Shown here: piece by piece, positions 1 to 8,202 of the stretch
Numbering within the stretch: the stretch's first letter is position 1
Layout of the letters: every line of letters starts with the position of its first letter
Assembly: GCF_000473045.1 (NCBI RefSeq)
Contig: NZ_AXAY01000015.1
Location: 124,001 to 188,000, forward strand
DNA from: Bradyrhizobium sp. WSM3983
GTDB taxonomy: Bacteria; Pseudomonadota; Alphaproteobacteria; Rhizobiales; Xanthobacteraceae
Length of the DNA: 64,000 nucleotides
Direction of reading: 5' to 3'
The notes under the pieces: generated by a model
Seen by the model: the letters and a program-made list of their open reading frames with translations, nothing else
What the model was told of the DNA's origin: nothing
Database searches by the model: none
Position numbers and translations under genes: made by a program

Positions 1-1037
1 CCAAGGGTGTCGTGCACACCCATTATACGCTCGAGCAAGGATTGATCGCTCAAGAAAAAGGCTTCAGGATTCAGGCACGCTCGCGTGTCCTGACCACGGC
101 GCCGCTGTCACACGCCGCCGGAATGTTTGCCATGGCGTTCTATCCGTCTGCTGGAACCAACGTGATCATGTCGAGATTCGACGCCGAAAAAGTCCTTGAT
201 TTGATCGAGCAGGAAGGGATCACGCACCTGTTCATGCCGCCGACCATGATCGGCGCGCTCCTGATGCATCCAAAGGCCAAGAGCACCGACTTCTCATCCG
301 TGAAGATGTGCCTGACCGGGGCCGCTCCGATCTCGCCGGAAAAATTCAAGGAGATTGTCGGCCTGCTGGGACCCGTTGTCTGGGAATCCTATGCGCAGTC
401 GGAAACGCATATGCCGGTAACGGTCAAGGCGCCCGAGGACTACATCCTGAAGGACGGCTCATTCAACGAGCCGGTACTGCGCTCGGCGGGGCGGGCGGCG
501 GAGTACGTCCGCATCGAAATCATGGATGATGAAGGCAATATCCTCCCGCGTGGGGAGCGGGGAGAGATTGTGGTCAGGATACCGTCCCTGATGAAATGCT
601 ACTACAAGAACCCCGAAGCGACAGAAGAAGTCAGCGCGTTCGGCTTCCATCACACCGGCGATGTCGGGATCATGGATGACGAGGGATTTGTCACGATCGT
701 GGATCGCAAGAAGGACATGATCGTCAGCGGCGCGTTCAATATCTTCCCCTCGGAGGTCGAAAAGATCATCTACGAGATCCCGGCCGTCCTGGACTGTATC
801 GTCGTCGGTACGCCGCATGAGAAGTGGGGCGAGGCCGTCACTGCGGTAATCCAGCTCAAGCCGGGACACGCGTTGACCGAAGACGAGGTATTGGCGCGGT
901 GTCGCGAACGCCTCGGCGGAATGAAGACGCCTAAGCGCGTGGAGATCTGGAGCGAGTTGCCGCGCAGCCCCGTCGGCAAGCTGTTGCGGCGCGTGGTTCG
1001 CGAAAAATTCTGGCAAGGCCACTGGCGTTCGATTTAG
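1..1037 (+). CDS. AMP-dependent acyl-CoA synthetase/ligase, 5' end cut by window
   Basis: Partial member of the ANL superfamily, which activates a carboxylic acid with ATP and CoA. The reading frame is open from base 3 and begins with KGVVHTH, the end of the P-loop motif, so the N-terminal part lies left of the window. Visible motifs are ESYAQSET (A5 region), the ATP-binding HTGDVGIMDDEGF, the hinge DRKKD and the C-terminal catalytic lysine in SPVGKLLRR. The stop is 15 bp before a thiolase gene that has its own GGAGG site, so the two are probably co-transcribed with the hydratase and NMO genes that follow. The substrate cannot be read from the sequence. Confidence 0.93.
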   Translation, partial: KGVVHTHYTLEQGLIAQEKGFRIQARSRVLTTAPLSHAAGMFAMAFYPSAGTNVIMSRFDAEKVLDLIEQEGITHLFMPPTMIGALLMHPKAKSTDFSSVKMCLTGAAPISPEKFKEIVGLLGPVVWESYAQSETHMPVTVKAPEDYILKDGSFNEPVLRSAGRAAEYVRIEIMDDEGNILPRGERGEIVVRIPSLMKCYYKNPEATEEVSAFGFHHTGDVGIMDDEGFVTIVDRKKDMIVSGAFNIFPSEVEKIIYEIPAVLDCIVVGTPHEKWGEAVTAVIQLKPGHALTEDEVLARCRERLGGMKTPKRVEIWSELPRSPVGKLLRRVVREKFWQGHWRSI

Positions 1038-1052
1038 TTCGGAGGAATTCAC

Positions 1053-2300
1053 ATGGAAGACGTCTACATCATCGGTGTGGGGATGACGCCGTTCGGCCGG
1101 CATCTTGACAAGAGCCTGAAGCAACTCGTCGCGTGGGCCTTGAATGATGCGTTGAGAGATGCGGGCATCGACAAATCCGAGATCCGGGCTGCATTCTTCG
1201 GAAACGCCGTGCAGGGCTTCATGGAGGGACAGACCTGCATCCGCGGGCAGGTCGCGCTGCTGCCCGAAGGCCTTCATGGAATCCCTATCTTCAATGTGGA
1301 AAACGCCTGCGCGACGGCGTCGTCTGCATTCAATCTCGCGGTGAACCATCTGCGCGCCGGAGCCGGCGAGGTCGCCCTCGCGATAGGCGCCGAGAAAATG
1401 TACGACGAGGACAAAGCGAAGATGTTCTCCATCTTCGATTCGGGTTGGGATGTCCATACTCCGAAGGAAAATGCTGATCGGCTGATAGCTCTCGGCCAAG
1501 GTATCGATCCGCCTCCCGGAACCGTGTCCGATCGGCCCTACAGTGTCTTCATGGATGTCTACGCGGCTCTCGGTCGACAGTTGATGCGTTTGCACGAGAT
1601 CACCCAGGAACAGATGGCGTTCGTCGCCGCCAAGAACCACACCCACGCGGTCCACAACGAACGAGCGCAGTATCGCCAATCGATGACGGCCGATGAAGTC
1701 CTGGCGGGGCGCGCCATCAGCTACCCGTTGACGCTGCCGATGTGTGCGCCGATCTCCGATGGCGCTGCGGCTGCCATCGTCTGCACCGGCGCGGCTCTCA
1801 AGCGCTTCGGCGTTAAGGCGTCTCGTGCCATCAAGGTGCGGGCGAGTGTGATCCGCTCCGCCACGGCGCGCGGCGGTGACGATCTCGAGCGTCACATTAC
1901 CCGGCTCACAGCGAAATCGGCCTATGAACAGGCGGGCGTAGCGCCTCAGGACGTCGACGTGGTGGAGGTCCATGACGCCACCGCGATCGGTGAACTCATC
2001 CAGAGCGCCAATCTCGGGCTGTGCGAGCTCGGAGCCGCCGGCAAGTTTGCGCAGAGCGGTGCCACGACGCTGGGCGGCCGCGTGCCCATTAACCCGTCGG
2101 GCGGGCTCGAGTCCAAGGGCCATCCGATCGGGGCGACCGGCATCGGACAGATCTTCGAGCTCGTAGCGCAGTTGCGAGGGGAGGCGGGGTCGCGACAAGT
2201 CAATAATGCGCGGATCGCCGTCCAGGAAAATGGTGGAGGGCTTTGGGGGTTCGAGGAAGCCGTCGCCCACATTGCCGTGTTGGAACGCGGCGTCGCCTGA
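1053..2300 (+). CDS. Thiolase family protein (SCP-x / lipid-transfer type)
   Basis: 415-residue thiolase fold protein, expected to cleave or form beta-ketoacyl-CoA or to act as a related lyase. The nucleophilic cysteine sits in NACATASSAF (about Cys86). VEVHDA (about His307) and GHPIGATG (about His357) supply the usual histidines. The second cysteine of classical thiolases (CxGGG near the C-terminus) is replaced by QENGGGLWG, as in the SCP-x/non-canonical branch, so aldolase or cleavage chemistry is more likely than biosynthetic condensation. The ATG follows GGAGGAATTCAC. The gene is second in a four-gene run with ligase, hydratase and NMO-like genes, which suggests ring- or branched-acid degradation. 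Confidence 0.92.
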   Translation: MEDVYIIGVGMTPFGRHLDKSLKQLVAWALNDALRDAGIDKSEIRAAFFGNAVQGFMEGQTCIRGQVALLPEGLHGIPIFNVENACATASSAFNLAVNHLRAGAGEVALAIGAEKMYDEDKAKMFSIFDSGWDVHTPKENADRLIALGQGIDPPPGTVSDRPYSVFMDVYAALGRQLMRLHEITQEQMAFVAAKNHTHAVHNERAQYRQSMTADEVLAGRAISYPLTLPMCAPISDGAAAAIVCTGAALKRFGVKASRAIKVRASVIRSATARGGDDLERHITRLTAKSAYEQAGVAPQDVDVVEVHDATAIGELIQSANLGLCELGAAGKFAQSGATTLGGRVPINPSGGLESKGHPIGATGIGQIFELVAQLRGEAGSRQVNNARIAVQENGGGLWGFEEAVAHIAVLERGVA

Positions 2301-2312
2301 CCCTCGGAATTT

Positions 2313-3092
2313 ATGACGAAAGGGCCGCTCATTATGGACAATGTGGTAACCGAAATCGGTGATCGAATTCTAACCATCCGCCTGAACCGGCCGGACAAGC
2401 GAAACGCGCTAACTCGCCCGATGTATTCAGGCCTTGCAGATGCTCTTGAATGGGCCGAGGCCGACGCGTCCATCCGGGTCGTCGTCCTAGCGGGGAACGC
2501 CAATTGCTTCACGGCCGGCAACGATTTGTCCGACGGCATGATCGAGGGGCCCGAGGGCCCGCATGGCCGGTTCATGCGTGCTTTGACGGAATGCGGCAAG
2601 CCGATTGTTGCCGCGCCGTCCGGCATTGCCGTTGGCATCGGCGTGACGATGCTTCTGCACTGCGATCTCGTCTATTGTGGATCGCATACAAGCTTCCGGA
2701 TTCCGTTCGTGCCGTTGGCGGTTTGTCCGGAGTGCGCGTCGTCTTACATGCTGCCCAGGCTGGTCGGACATCATCGCGCCAGCGAAATCCTGCTCACAGG
2801 AGCAGCGTTCGACGCGATCACGGCGCTCGAGCTTGGAATCGTGAATGGCGTGTTTCCCAACGACCAGGTTGAAGAGATTGCCAACGCGAAGGCGGTGCTC
2901 ATCGCGACTCAGCCGCCCACATCAGTTCGAACGACGAAAATGCTGATGAAGAGATCGATAGCGGCGGACGTTCGCGAGGCGATAAACGTCGAAATAGAGC
3001 ATCTGGTTCGTCTCCAGCATGGAGCTGAAGCCATGGAAGCGGTCAGCGCATTCAAGGAAAAGCGCCGCGCCGACTTCTCGCAATTCAGCTGA
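2313..3092 (+). CDS. Enoyl-CoA hydratase/isomerase family protein
   Basis: 259-residue crotonase-fold protein acting on acyl-CoA esters. LNRPDKRNAL near the N-terminus and FTAGNDLSD plus GIAVGIGVTMLLHCD form the CoA pocket and oxyanion hole. Of the two catalytic glutamates of true hydratases, only the one in CPECASS (about Glu140) is present; the first position is non-acidic (PLAV). This is the pattern of delta3,delta2-enoyl-CoA isomerases and related proteins, so isomerase-type chemistry is at least as likely as hydration. Start chosen at 2313, 12 bp after the thiolase; ATG 2334 is an alternative. Confidence 0.9.
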   Translation: MTKGPLIMDNVVTEIGDRILTIRLNRPDKRNALTRPMYSGLADALEWAEADASIRVVVLAGNANCFTAGNDLSDGMIEGPEGPHGRFMRALTECGKPIVAAPSGIAVGIGVTMLLHCDLVYCGSHTSFRIPFVPLAVCPECASSYMLPRLVGHHRASEILLTGAAFDAITALELGIVNGVFPNDQVEEIANAKAVLIATQPPTSVRTTKMLMKRSIAADVREAINVEIEHLVRLQHGAEAMEAVSAFKEKRRADFSQFS

Positions 3093-3109
3093 CTGTAAAA
3101 GGCAATCAA

Positions 3110-4072
3110 ATGAGAAAATATGGCGATCCAAAAGTGACGGCCCGGCTCAGGGCCCGGCTCAGTTTGCCACTCATTGTCGCGCCGATGTTTCTCGTTTCCG
3201 GTCGGAACCTTGTCGTTGCGTCGTCGTCAAATGGCCTTGTGGGCTCCATTCCGGCTCTCAACGCGAGAACCACCGAGATACTCGACTCATGGATCGGCGA
3301 TATCGTCGTGAGCCTCGAAACCGCAGGCGCGACGGCTCCATTCGCGGTGAATCTCATCGCCCACGCGAGCAATACCAGACTCGATGCTGACGTCGACCTG
3401 ATGGTCAAACATAAAGTGCCGATCGCGATATCCAGCGTCGGTGCCCCGGATCGGCTGATAGACAGCATTCATGGCTATGGTGGCCTCGTCTTCTCCGACG
3501 CAGCGACGGTTCGCCACGCCAAGCGCGCTGCGTCCGCAGGAGTTGACGGATTGGTGCTTCTCAGCGCCGGCGCCGGCGGCAACACCGGATGGCTCAGTCC
3601 ATTCGCGTTCCTTGCGGAAGTCCGGAGCTTTTTCGACGGTCCGATCGCGCTTGCGGGAGGTATTTCGTCGGGACGGCAGATCGCCGCCGCCGAAATGATG
3701 GGAGCGGATTTTGTGCTGATGGGCACGACCTTCATCGCAACCCGCGAAAGCGACGCTGATCAAGCCTATCGAGATATGCTGATCGAAAGCGGCGCCGACG
3801 ACGTCGTGACGACCGAAAAGCTGACCGGAATCCCCGCCAACATCCTGCGCGCCAGCTTGGAAAGGTCGGGCTTCAGCGAAGGTGGAAATCACAAGGGTTT
3901 CAGCGTCAATCGCGATGCCGAACTGATGAAGATGTGGCGCGATATCTGGAGCGCCGGCCACGGCGTTGGCGGCGTAACGAGAATTGCGAGTGTGCGCGAT
4001 GAAGTCGAAAGGCTGACGCACGAGCGGGCGGCCACCTTCAGGAGAAATCAGTTAATCGCGGAGGCGTATTAA
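3110..4072 (+). CDS. Nitronate monooxygenase / 2-nitropropane dioxygenase-like flavoprotein
   Basis: 320-residue FMN TIM-barrel protein of the NMO family. The FMN phosphate loop is visible as LAGGISSGRQIAAAE followed by GADFVLMGTTFIA. The family's catalytic histidine normally lies in an AGGH motif; here the motif reads GAGGNTG, with Asn158 at that place, so nitronate oxidation may be lost or altered. A perfect 12-bp in-frame tandem duplication near residues 11-18 repeats the ARLR stretch. The gene follows the hydratase by 17 bp with an AAAGG site. Proteins of this class occur in acyl-CoA clusters without known nitroalkane substrates, so the role here is open. Confidence 0.85.
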   Translation: MRKYGDPKVTARLRARLSLPLIVAPMFLVSGRNLVVASSSNGLVGSIPALNARTTEILDSWIGDIVVSLETAGATAPFAVNLIAHASNTRLDADVDLMVKHKVPIAISSVGAPDRLIDSIHGYGGLVFSDAATVRHAKRAASAGVDGLVLLSAGAGGNTGWLSPFAFLAEVRSFFDGPIALAGGISSGRQIAAAEMMGADFVLMGTTFIATRESDADQAYRDMLIESGADDVVTTEKLTGIPANILRASLERSGFSEGGNHKGFSVNRDAELMKMWRDIWSAGHGVGGVTRIASVRDEVERLTHERAATFRRNQLIAEAY

Positions 4073-4801
4073 GCGTTGGGACAATCCGTCGAGAGCGATT
4101 CCGCTTATGTGTTCGGCCTGGAGGTTGGGTTTATCCGCAGTGCTCGGGCCCTTGTTTATCGCATTTGGCGGCTAGAGAACGATAGCGAGTAGCCGTTTTC
4201 CCGACCTCTGACGGTATTTGAAGCGGCGCCACACCGGTGCGGGCGAGGCAATCTTGGCTAGGCAGATAGCCCTGATTAGTCGATTGACTCCGATAGGTGG
4301 CGGAATGGCCAACATTGAGGACGGCGCGAATTTTTCTGTGGATTCAAGGCTTAAAAATTGAGGCGGATGTACCGTCGGCATTTGTCCGTCAGATTTGAAA
4401 AATTGTTCTTCCAAATCAACGGCGAAGCGTCGCTCGAAACGATAGAGTGGGAGTAGGGCATTCGGCTGGTTATGCACGGTTTAGCGTAGCTTTGGCGTTG
4501 TGGGTCTCACTCACATGCAAAGAGAGCTGGTGGTCTCGACTTAACTCGAACGAGCTCGGCGCTCCAGGACGTTTTGGCTGGCGGAGTATCTCGTCGAACC
4601 ACAGCGTGCAGAAGGGCTGGAGCTGCTAGAGCCGAGGCGTTCATTTGAGGCCGCCCGCCATGGCATCGCGCTTACGGCCGCCGATTGTCCTGAAAAGTGC
4701 GCATTAGATCTCATCGAGTGCGGACATTGACGCCGACTGATCGGGATTTGTATTGTGGATTTTCAAGGCTTCATTATTCGTGATATCAATGCTGGAGCGT
4801 C
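4073..4801. other. Intergenic region of about 730 bp holding one dispersed repeat copy
   Basis: No convincing gene on either strand. The block is AT-richer than its flanks. It contains repeat copy A (4208-4460) and, at the right end, the presumptive promoter of the LysR gene. A 101-codon minus-strand frame through the repeat is shared in part with copy B but lacks a recognisable domain. Confidence 0.6.
4208..4460 (+). repeat. Dispersed ~250-bp repeat, copy A
   Basis: It starts with CTGACGGTAT and ends near GAGTGGGAGTAGGGC. It matches copy B (13057-13310) along its whole length and copy C (38155-38400) mainly in the right half. The best conserved stretch is ATTTGTCCGTCAGATTTGAA. CTGACGG at the left edge and CCGTCAG at 4386-4392 form an inverted pair about 185 bp apart, a spacing kept in the other two copies. 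It lies between the NMO-like gene and a LysR gene. Confidence 0.75.
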
Positions 4802-5716
4802 ATGAACCTAAGATCTGTCGATCTCAATCTTCTGGTCGCTCTGAACGCTCTTCTCACAGACCTTCACGTCACCCGTGCTGCCGACAGGATTGGCCTCAGT
4901 CAACCCGCAATGAGCAATGCGCTCTCCAGGCTGCGTCACATCTTCAAGGACGAGCTTCTTGTACGGACGGCCAACGGCATGCAAGCCACGCCGCGTGCGA
5001 TCGAGCTGGCGGAGCCGGTGAAGCGGCTTTTGCGGCAGGTGGAGCGCCTTCTGGATAGCGAATCCGCTTTCGATCCGACCATCACGACACGTAGCTTTTC
5101 CGTGAGGTTGTCCGATCTTCTCAGCCGTCTTCTTCTTCCCGCCGTCGGCAAAACGTTGGAGACGACGGCGCCCTTCGCGCAGCTCGACGTCGTGCACTAT
5201 TCGCCGACGCAAACGGTAGAGGCCCTGGAGAAGGACGAAATCGATCTCGCGATCTCGATGGGTCTCGCGCATTCGAATTCAATCAAGTCGGTCGTCCTGA
5301 TGAAGGATCGGATGGTGTACGTGATGCGCGAAGGTCACCCTTTGGCGCAGCGCCCCCTTACAATGGAAACGTTTCTGCAGGCGGCGCATCTCAAGGTCTC
5401 GATGTCGCCGACAGATCTGCGTTTCGTCGACGACGTGCTCGCCGGGCAAGGGCTGTCCCGCCGGGTCGCGGTCAACGTTCCCCATTGGCTGCTGGTCCCG
5501 CATGTGCTGCGGAATTCCGATCTGTTGTCGGTCATGCCCCGGCGCTTGGCCTTCGCGATGGTCTCGGAAGATCTTGCGATCAGAGACCTGCCGTTCGCGT
5601 CCGATCCCTTCGAGTGGTCCATGTATTGGCACCGAAGGCACGATGCCAGTCAGGATCTGAACTGGTTGCGTTCGATCTTCGTCGATGCCACGCGAACCCT
5701 TCCCGACAACGACTGA
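4802..5716 (+). CDS. LysR-family transcriptional regulator
   Basis: 304-residue LTTR. The N-terminal winged helix is clear: LNLLVALNALLTDLHVTRAA followed by LSQPAMSNALSRLR, with the NahR/NodD-like DELLVRTANGMQATPRA segment. The effector domain follows from about residue 95. The ATG has GGAG upstream. It sits directly before an MFS transporter on the same strand, and a TTGG-N4-CCAA palindrome lies in the gap. Regulation of that transporter, and possibly of the haloacid cassette behind it, is inferred. Confidence 0.93.
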   Translation: MNLRSVDLNLLVALNALLTDLHVTRAADRIGLSQPAMSNALSRLRHIFKDELLVRTANGMQATPRAIELAEPVKRLLRQVERLLDSESAFDPTITTRSFSVRLSDLLSRLLLPAVGKTLETTAPFAQLDVVHYSPTQTVEALEKDEIDLAISMGLAHSNSIKSVVLMKDRMVYVMREGHPLAQRPLTMETFLQAAHLKVSMSPTDLRFVDDVLAGQGLSRRVAVNVPHWLLVPHVLRNSDLLSVMPRRLAFAMVSEDLAIRDLPFASDPFEWSMYWHRRHDASQDLNWLRSIFVDATRTLPDND

Positions 5717-5763
5717 GAGGGCAGCTCACCGACCATATTTCGATAACCCGCAGCAACAGCTGG

Positions 5764-5784
5764 ATTATTGGTCTGCCAAATAAT
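5764..5784. promoter_or_regulatory. Candidate operator between LysR and MFS genes
   Basis: Near-perfect palindrome ATTATTGG-TCTG-CCAAATAAT with a perfect TTGG-N4-CCAA core (5768-5779), about 95 bp before the MFS start. Position and symmetry fit a regulator site; which protein binds it is not known. Confidence 0.4.
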
Positions 5785-5878
5785 GGAATAGCGGATTCCG
5801 ATTAGACGTCGCCATCCCGATCGCCATCCTGCTCCCAAACAATTTCGGTCGATCTCTGTCGACCCTTGGGAGGGATGA

Positions 5879-7291
5879 ATGCAGGTGATTTCGGACGTAC
5901 AGGTGGCATCGGTCAACGCAGGCGCTCGCCTCGACCGGCTGCCGATTTGCGGCTTTCATTGGCGGATCCTGGCGCTGATCGGCGCGGGCATGTTCCTCGA
6001 CGCCTTCGACATCTACCTCGCCGGCGGCGTGCTCGGAGCCGTGCTGAAGGAGGGGTGGTCGACACTCGAGCTCAACGCGGCGTTTGTCACCGCGACCTTC
6101 ATCGGCATGACTCTGGGTGCCTGGTTCTCGGGCATTCTGGGCGATCGCTACGGTCGCCGTTTCTCCTATCAGATCAATCTGGCCATCTTCGGCCTTGCTT
6201 CGCTGGCGGCGGCGCTTGCTCCGTCCATGCAAGCGCTGATCGCCGCGCGCTTCGTCATCGGGATCGGACTTGGCGCCGAAATTGTCGTCGGTTACGCAAC
6301 GCTGACCGAATTCGTCCCTGCATCGTCCCGCGGCCGATGGATCGGTATTCTGGCTGTCATCACCAACTTTTCACTTTTCGTCTCGTCGATGGTCGGCTTG
6401 TGGGTCATTCCGAGCCTCGGGTGGCGCTATATGTTCGGCCTCGTCGGCGTGCTGGCGATGATCGTCTGGTTCCTCCGGAAGTCGATGCCCGAGTCGCCCC
6501 GGTGGCTGGCCGCTAACGGCCGCGGGGACGAAGCCGAGGCGATTCTCGCTCGCATCGAAGCGGAAGCTGCCAGGAAGGGGCCGCTGCCGCCGGTTTCGAC
6601 TGCGCAGCGTGTGGAAGACGAGGGCGGATCCGTCTGGCGCCTGTTCGCACCTCCTTACCTCGGTCGGACCTTGCTCGGCAGTCTCCTGCACATCGTCGTC
6701 GGCTTCAGCCTCTACGGCTTCATCGGCTGGTTGCCGACGTTCATGGTCAAGGGCGGCCACAGCGTGGTGTCGTCGCTCGGCTACACGACCCTGATGTCGC
6801 TAGGCGGCCCGATCGGCTCGCTGATCGGTTTGGCGCTGGCGGATGCGATCGGCCGCAAGCCGTCGATCATCGGATCGTCGATCGCCGCGGCGGCCTGCGG
6901 TCTGGCGTATCCGTTCATGCCAGACGGCGCTCCGCTCGTCGCGGCCGGCTTCATGCTCGTCACCGCGATCTACGTGATGTTGGCCACCGGGTTCGCAATG
7001 CACGTTCCGGAGCTCTTTCCGACCCGCTACAGGCTCCGTGGCACCGCCATCTGCGCGACCGCTGGGCGCGTGACGACGGCGTTGGTCCAATTCGCCGTCA
7101 TCGCGATCTTCGCGTGGAAGGGGCTCGTCGGCGTGCTGGTGACGCTCGCGGGCATTCTTCTCTTCCAGGCGGTGGCCTTCATGATCTTCGGCTTCGAGAC
7201 CAAGGGTCGTGCACTCGAGGAAGTCTCGGGCGGGCCGACCGGAACGGAAGCCTCGGCCTCGAGAGAGAAGGTCGTCGGCATCGGAGCCTAG
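5879..7291 (+). CDS. MFS transporter, probably for an organic or aromatic acid
   Basis: 470-residue inner-membrane carrier with about 12 hydrophobic segments. The loop between helices 2 and 3 has the MFS signature GDRYGRR, and helix 1 carries DAFDIYLAGG, resembling the acidic motif of the aromatic acid/H+ symporter branch. A hydrophilic central loop spans roughly residues 205-250. The ATG follows GGGAGGG. The gene stands between a LysR gene and the dehalogenase operon, and a hairpin follows it. An uptake role for the cassette's acid substrate is inferred from position. Confidence 0.92.
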   Translation: MQVISDVQVASVNAGARLDRLPICGFHWRILALIGAGMFLDAFDIYLAGGVLGAVLKEGWSTLELNAAFVTATFIGMTLGAWFSGILGDRYGRRFSYQINLAIFGLASLAAALAPSMQALIAARFVIGIGLGAEIVVGYATLTEFVPASSRGRWIGILAVITNFSLFVSSMVGLWVIPSLGWRYMFGLVGVLAMIVWFLRKSMPESPRWLAANGRGDEAEAILARIEAEAARKGPLPPVSTAQRVEDEGGSVWRLFAPPYLGRTLLGSLLHIVVGFSLYGFIGWLPTFMVKGGHSVVSSLGYTTLMSLGGPIGSLIGLALADAIGRKPSIIGSSIAAAACGLAYPFMPDGAPLVAAGFMLVTAIYVMLATGFAMHVPELFPTRYRLRGTAICATAGRVTTALVQFAVIAIFAWKGLVGVLVTLAGILLFQAVAFMIFGFETKGRALEEVSGGPTGTEASASREKVVGIGA

Positions 7292-7317
7292 CGGACACGG
7301 ACCACAAGTAGCAGTGG

Positions 7318-7345
7318 GCCCGAAGATTCCCTTCGGGCTCCTTGC
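7318..7345 (+). terminator. Hairpin after MFS gene, possible terminator
   Basis: Perfect 8-bp stem GCCCGAAG / CTTCGGGC with a 5-nt loop, followed by TCCTTG. It lies 26 bp after the MFS stop. The T tract is weak, so termination may be partial. Confidence 0.5.
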
Positions 7346-7424
7346 CGTCCAGCCGTTTGCAGAAGCTGTAGAGCCACGACGATAGTGATGACATTCACGT
7401 CGCGAATGTGCGCAGAAGAACAAT

Positions 7425-7439
7425 CCATTTCAAAAATGG
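7425..7439. promoter_or_regulatory. Palindrome upstream of dehalogenase operon
   Basis: Perfect 15-bp inverted repeat CCATTT-CAA-AAATGG about 60 bp before the dehalogenase start. A second inverted pair (GTGGATG 7442-7448, CATCCAC 7464-7470) follows. Both lie between the MFS hairpin and the operon, where an operator would be expected. Confidence 0.4.
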
Positions 7440-7497
7440 CGGTGGATGCGGTCAAATCCGGATCATCCACTCAGTCAACGAGCAAAGGGAAGACGCA

Positions 7498-8202
7498 ATG
7501 ACCGACATCCAGAAGATCAAGGACACCGTGAAGGTGTGCATGTTCGACCAGTACGGCACGGTCGTCGACATGCAGGGCGGCCTCGTCAAGATCGCAACGC
7601 CGTTCCTCAAGGAGAAGGGCTGGACCGGTAATCCGAACTCCTTCGTCACTTGGTGGCGCCGCACCCACTTCGAGAATTCGATGATCGACGCGCTGCTCCA
7701 TCGCGAGCACACGCCGTATCGCGAGATCGGCCACCGTGCAGTCTCCGCGGTCATGGCCCGGGCCGGCATCAAGTACACCAAGGACGAGGTGAAGTACCTT
7801 GTCGGCGAGATCGAGAAGCTCGAATGCTTCCCGGAGGTGCCGGCGGCTCTCGCCAATCTGCAAACCAGGTACAAGCTGGTCGTGCTCTCGAACGGCGACC
7901 GCGATATGCTCGAAACCGCCAAGAAATATCACAAGGTCCCGTTCGACAACGTCATCTCCGTCGCCGAGGCGAACTCCTTCAAGCCGCACGTCGCGACTTA
8001 TACGAAAGCCGCCGAGATCCTCGGTCTCAAGATGGATCAGGTCCTCTTCGTCGCGAACCACGCCTTCGACGTGATCGGCGCCAAGTCGGCCGGCATGCGC
8101 ACGGCGATGATCAACCGGCGCAACCGGCCGTTCGAAGAGACGCCGCACAAGCCCGACATCACGGTCGAGACCATGAAGGATCTGGCGGATGCGATCGTCT
8201 AG
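7498..8202 (+). CDS. Haloacid dehalogenase, type II (HAD superfamily)
   Basis: 234-residue HAD hydrolase of the (S)-2-haloacid dehalogenase group, which hydrolyses the carbon-halogen bond via an aspartyl ester with inversion at C2. Core motifs: nucleophile Asp17 in MFDQYGT, the halide-site arginine region WWRRTHFE, LSNGDRD (Ser/Asn), the lysine in SFKPHVATY, and FVANHAFDVIGA with the late aspartate. Compared with L-DEX, the Ser/Asn pair before that Asp is Ala/His, as in many proteins annotated as type II. Start chosen at the ATG after AAGGGAAG. The next gene overlaps it by 14 bp, so translation is probably coupled. Confidence 0.88.
   Translation: MTDIQKIKDTVKVCMFDQYGTVVDMQGGLVKIATPFLKEKGWTGNPNSFVTWWRRTHFENSMIDALLHREHTPYREIGHRAVSAVMARAGIKYTKDEVKYLVGEIEKLECFPEVPAALANLQTRYKLVVLSNGDRDMLETAKKYHKVPFDNVISVAEANSFKPHVATYTKAAEILGLKMDQVLFVANHAFDVIGAKSAGMRTAMINRRNRPFEETPHKPDITVETMKDLADAIV

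Noticed and set aside
459..2270. 603-codon open frame on the minus strand opposite the ligase and thiolase genes
   Set aside because: It is the antisense of two strongly supported genes in GC-rich DNA and shows no protein family features.
4172..4477. 101-codon minus-strand frame through repeat copy A as a gene
   Set aside because: Partly shared with copy B, but interrupted in copy C and without start signal or known domain, so it is described as repeat content instead.
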